From Chitinophaga sp. YR627 (GTDB lineage: Bacteria; Bacteroidota; Bacteroidia; Chitinophagales; Chitinophagaceae): a stretch of 64,000 nucleotides of DNA. The stretch lies in NCBI RefSeq assembly GCF_900114995.1, contig NZ_FOUX01000005.1:620001-684000 (forward strand), in the 5' to 3' direction. The notes under the pieces were generated by a model, which did no database searches, was not told the DNA's origin, and saw only the letters and a program-made list of their open reading frames with translations. The translations under genes and the position numbers were made by a program. Positions 61,201 to 64,000 of the stretch are shown here, piece by piece; position 1 is the first letter of the stretch, and every line of letters begins with the position of its first letter.

Positions 61201-64000
61201 TTAGAAACTAACTGCTGCGCCAAAGAGGAAGGAACGTTGCAATGGCAGGTTCCTTGTACCGCCGTTCAGACTGGAGGTTTCAGGGTCCAGATCATCACCG
61301 GCCTTACTCCACATCCACAGGTTATTCGCCTGTGCGGTGAATTTCACCTGCTTAGCAGCGATCAGATTACATAAATGCTTTGGCAGTACATATGACAGAT
61401 ACAGATTGCGGAGGCGTACACTGGTAGCGCTTACGACCTGTATGTCAGCATATCTCCAATAAGAAGACAGGATGTATGCATTGCTCTTTAACGCATCAGG
61501 ATAGTCTATTTCCATTCTCGGATTACTATTCGGGTGTGCGTCTGTATAACGATCAGCCAGTGCACGGTTGTTCTGCGTGGTACCAGCAAAATCCATACGA
61601 TCACGTCTCATCTGGTGCCCACCATAGAAGGCGAACATAGCACCCAGTTCTGCTCCTTTATAACGGAAGCTCTGGCGGAAGGATCCGTTGAATTTAGGCA
61701 GCATCGTACCAACTCTCTTGATAGCGGAAGGGCTGTTAACCTGTCTGATAGCAGTCAGATTACCATCTGCATCAAAGGTGACATTTGGCTGTCCTTTTTC
61801 ATCGAGGATATATGGATATCCATTGATAGTGCCACCATACTGGTAAGCATACAGGGAGTTAAAAGGTGTATTCGCGTAATAATAGTAAGAAGGAGAACCG
61901 ATATAAGAGTAAGCATCCGTAGCGCCGCTATTGATCTTTTCAATACGGTTTTTATTGTATGCGAACACGACAGCGGAGGTTATACCGAAGTCTTTCTTTC
62001 TCACCCAATCTGAAGAGAGGCCCAGTTCGATACCTTTATTGCTCATCGCACCGTTATTGATAGTGAGTGACGCAGTACCTACTGTTGGATCGAGGTCTGT
62101 TTTAACGATCAGATCAGAGCTGTATTTACGATAGAGGTCCAGACTACCATTCAGCAGACCGTGCAGCACAGCGAAATCAATACCAAAGTTGGTGGTAGCT
62201 GTTTTCTCCCAGCGCAGTTTAGGGTTAGGCAAAGTGGAGATATCAATATATTGCAGCTCTGTAAAGAGGTTATCGCTTTTCAGTTTTGCGGTGATATACG
62301 GAGAGGAAGACTGATCCACGTTACCATTCACACCGTAGGTCACACGCGCTTTCAGGAAGTCCAGCCAGGCAACATCTTTCAGGAATGCTTCATTGGTAGC
62401 GTTCCAGCCGGCGCCAATTGACCACAGCGGGCGGTTACGGTATTTCGGGTCTGTACCAAAGAGGTCTGTCTGGTCTACTCTCGCACTACCTGACAGGTTA
62501 TAACGACGGTCGAATGTATAGTTGACGTTAGCATAGTAGGATACAAAGCGATGACGTACTTCAGTTTTAGTCTTACCCGGCTGGTAACCCAGGCTGGTGT
62601 AACCAAACAGGTAACTGTCTATGCCGGCGTCACCCAGACGGTACCAGTCAGTTTGTGAAGAAGTCAATGTCACCGGATCATAACCATATCTCAGGTCGCC
62701 TACACTTACCGGCGTACGTGACTGTCTCATTTCAAAACCACCGATCGCTGATACGTCATGTTGTCTGCCGGATATGCTGAATGATTTATTGTAATCGAGT
62801 TGTTGTCTGAAGGTAAAGTTATCAGAAGAACGGTTCAGCTGATAGAGACGGCCATTATAAGGGATCTCATGCGTGTAGATACCAGTTGTCGGGTTGTAAC
62901 TGGTCATCGCATTGTACAGATACCTCATGCTGTAATCATTCTTATCAGAGAAACTCTCTGTTTCTTTTTTAGCCGTCTCGTATTGAAATTTCAGACCGTA
63001 TTTCAATCCATCGATCAGTTTTATACCGACATCCGCGAAGGTGCGCAGTCTCATTTCCTGGTCTTTTGTTCTGCTGTTTTCCAGTTCATCCAGCAGGTTG
63101 AAACGGAATGACTTAAACTGAGTATTGCCAGCCAGCTGATCGATCACGGTCCCGTTCACATTATCAGAAGAGCTGAATCCATCTTTGAAGGAGGTATAGT
63201 CAGCATATACACGGTTACCATTTTCATCCACAATACGTGCATAACGCGGTTGATTCAGGTAATCGGAATAAGTGCCTTCTGAAGTCATTGCTTTTGAATA
63301 GGCGCCGTTTGCACCGAAAGTAGCTGTCAGCCATGGACGTGGCGTAAAGGCGCTTTTCAGATAGACATTCAGATTTTCGTTTGTATTTGTTCTTACCAGT
63401 TCATTGTTTCCGTCGTAGTTGATGGAGAAGTAAGTATTACTCTTCTCAGATCCGCTGCTCAGGGCAATATTGAAACGCTTACGCGCTTCGTTACGCCAGA
63501 CATTATCGCTGAACTGTTGATAGTAATCATAGTTCTTTAGTTGCTCGATAGCCGCATCTCTTTCATGAGCGGTAATGGCCCCAATATTCTCCTTTCTGTA
63601 AAGGTTGTATAAGGGAGAGAAATATTTGATGGAGTTACCACCCACACTACCATATGAATTGAACAATTCTGTCGCGTTGGCAAAACGGCTTAATTCACTT
63701 GCGTAAATGTCCTTTTCATAGTCTACCATCTGGGCGCTGGTAGCGTAGTGCATTTTGCTCAGGTCCGGCTTTTCTGTGATAAAGTAATCAGCGTTAACGG
63801 TCAGGCTCACCTGTCCTCTTTTCCCTTTTTTTGTATTGATAACGATCACACCGTTGGCTGCTCTTGCGCCGTATATAGAAGCTGCGGCCGCATCTTTCAG
63901 TACGGTTACAGATTCAACGTCGTAAGGGTTGATCATATCCAGTGTCGTCTCTGTCAGTAATCCATCCAGTACAATAAGCGGATAGGTACCTACCGCAGTA
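61201..64000 (-). CDS. SusC/RagA-family outer-membrane transporter, 5' end beyond window
   Basis: Open to the right window edge. The visible about 933 residues start in the plug (TYPLIVLDGLLTETTLDMINPYDVESVTVLKDAAAASIYGARAANGVIVINTKKG, the SusC signature), then a 22-strand barrel ending with aromatic AAVSF. Signal peptide, any STN domain and the upstream regulator lie outside. It forms a pair with the SusD at 59755 (18-nt gap). Confidence 0.95.
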   Translation of the reverse strand, partial: TAVGTYPLIVLDGLLTETTLDMINPYDVESVTVLKDAAAASIYGARAANGVIVINTKKGKRGQVSLTVNADYFITEKPDLSKMHYATSAQMVDYEKDIYASELSRFANATELFNSYGSVGGNSIKYFSPLYNLYRKENIGAITAHERDAAIEQLKNYDYYQQFSDNVWRNEARKRFNIALSSGSEKSNTYFSINYDGNNELVRTNTNENLNVYLKSAFTPRPWLTATFGANGAYSKAMTSEGTYSDYLNQPRYARIVDENGNRVYADYTSFKDGFSSSDNVNGTVIDQLAGNTQFKSFRFNLLDELENSRTKDQEMRLRTFADVGIKLIDGLKYGLKFQYETAKKETESFSDKNDYSMRYLYNAMTSYNPTTGIYTHEIPYNGRLYQLNRSSDNFTFRQQLDYNKSFSISGRQHDVSAIGGFEMRQSRTPVSVGDLRYGYDPVTLTSSQTDWYRLGDAGIDSYLFGYTSLGYQPGKTKTEVRHRFVSYYANVNYTFDRRYNLSGSARVDQTDLFGTDPKYRNRPLWSIGAGWNATNEAFLKDVAWLDFLKARVTYGVNGNVDQSSSPYITAKLKSDNLFTELQYIDISTLPNPKLRWEKTATTNFGIDFAVLHGLLNGSLDLYRKYSSDLIVKTDLDPTVGTASLTINNGAMSNKGIELGLSSDWVRKKDFGITSAVVFAYNKNRIEKINSGATDAYSYIGSPSYYYYANTPFNSLYAYQYGGTINGYPYILDEKGQPNVTFDADGNLTAIRQVNSPSAIKRVGTMLPKFNGSFRQSFRYKGAELGAMFAFYGGHQMRRDRMDFAGTTQNNRALADRYTDAHPNSNPRMEIDYPDALKSNAYILSSYWRYADIQVVSATSVRLRNLYLSYVLPKHLCNLIAAKQVKFTAQANNLWMWSKAGDDLDPETSSLNGGTRNLPLQRSFLFGAAVSF

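Noticed and set aside
1..64000. Mobile elements, prophage or toxin-antitoxin loci
   Set aside because: I found no transposase, integrase, capsid or paired toxin gene; the XRE gene has no visible toxin partner.

Overview
The window looks like chromosome of a Chitinophaga-type Bacteroidota (Chitinophagaceae). It holds two SusC/SusD outer-membrane pairs, an ECF sigma factor with FecR anti-sigma and an STN-bearing SusC, many AraC-type regulators, a DUF6660-like protein, and several candidate promoters of the Bacteroidota type (TTTG, about 19 nt, TAnnTTTG). I see no transposase, integrase, phage block, rRNA or CRISPR array. Organism assignment is inference from gene content.

Layout. 1-3807 (minus): RND multidrug efflux permease (cut by the window edge) and its lipoprotein adaptor. 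4028-7320: small NAD(P)-binding oxidoreductase, AraC regulator, class I glutamine amidotransferase, YggS PLP protein. 7440-10222: a compact arsenic operon (arsR, arsM, arsC, ACR3-type arsB) whose promoter overlaps a palindromic operator, with a second operator copy before arsM. 10261-13225: DUF6010-like membrane protein, a methyltransferase and an SDR divergent from an HxlR regulator; both divergent promoters carry the same operator sequence. 13324-14172: XRE repressor, perfect palindrome, candidate tRNA-like RNA and a 94-aa unknown protein. 14628-21963: MFS exporter with coupled AraC gene, then TolC / HlyD / DHA2-MFS / AraC tripartite efflux operon. 21964-34872: housekeeping and accessory genes (Mug glycosylase, GNAT-like protein, acetolactate synthase without small subunit, TonB receptor with a Cys/His-rich small protein, GH78-like rhamnosidase, VOC, SDRs, AraC, Crp, enoyl-CoA hydratase, YdeI).

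34839-41018 contains the most striking system: hxsA-hxsD-hxsB-hxsC, a tightly packed operon (gaps 1, 3 and -1 nt) for a secreted-looking precursor with seven consecutive His-Xaa-Ser triplets and a C-terminal peptidoglycan-binding-like domain, plus two radical SAM maturases. The chemistry and product of this class are, as far as I know, uncharacterised. A DUF1963 gene and a SUKH (SMI1/KNR4) gene follow on the same strand.

41178-64000: SDR, transglutaminase-like protein, an unexplained long inverted repeat, a leucine-rich-repeat protein, then a sigma/FecR/SusC/SusD/TlpA/hydrolase nutrient-uptake locus (55224 down to 45117), NUDIX, a DUF695-like protein, a zinc metalloprotease and a second SusD/SusC pair, the SusC cut by the right edge. 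The first SusCD locus reads as a self-regulated surface-signalling uptake system; the second looks geared to peptide uptake because of its protease neighbour.
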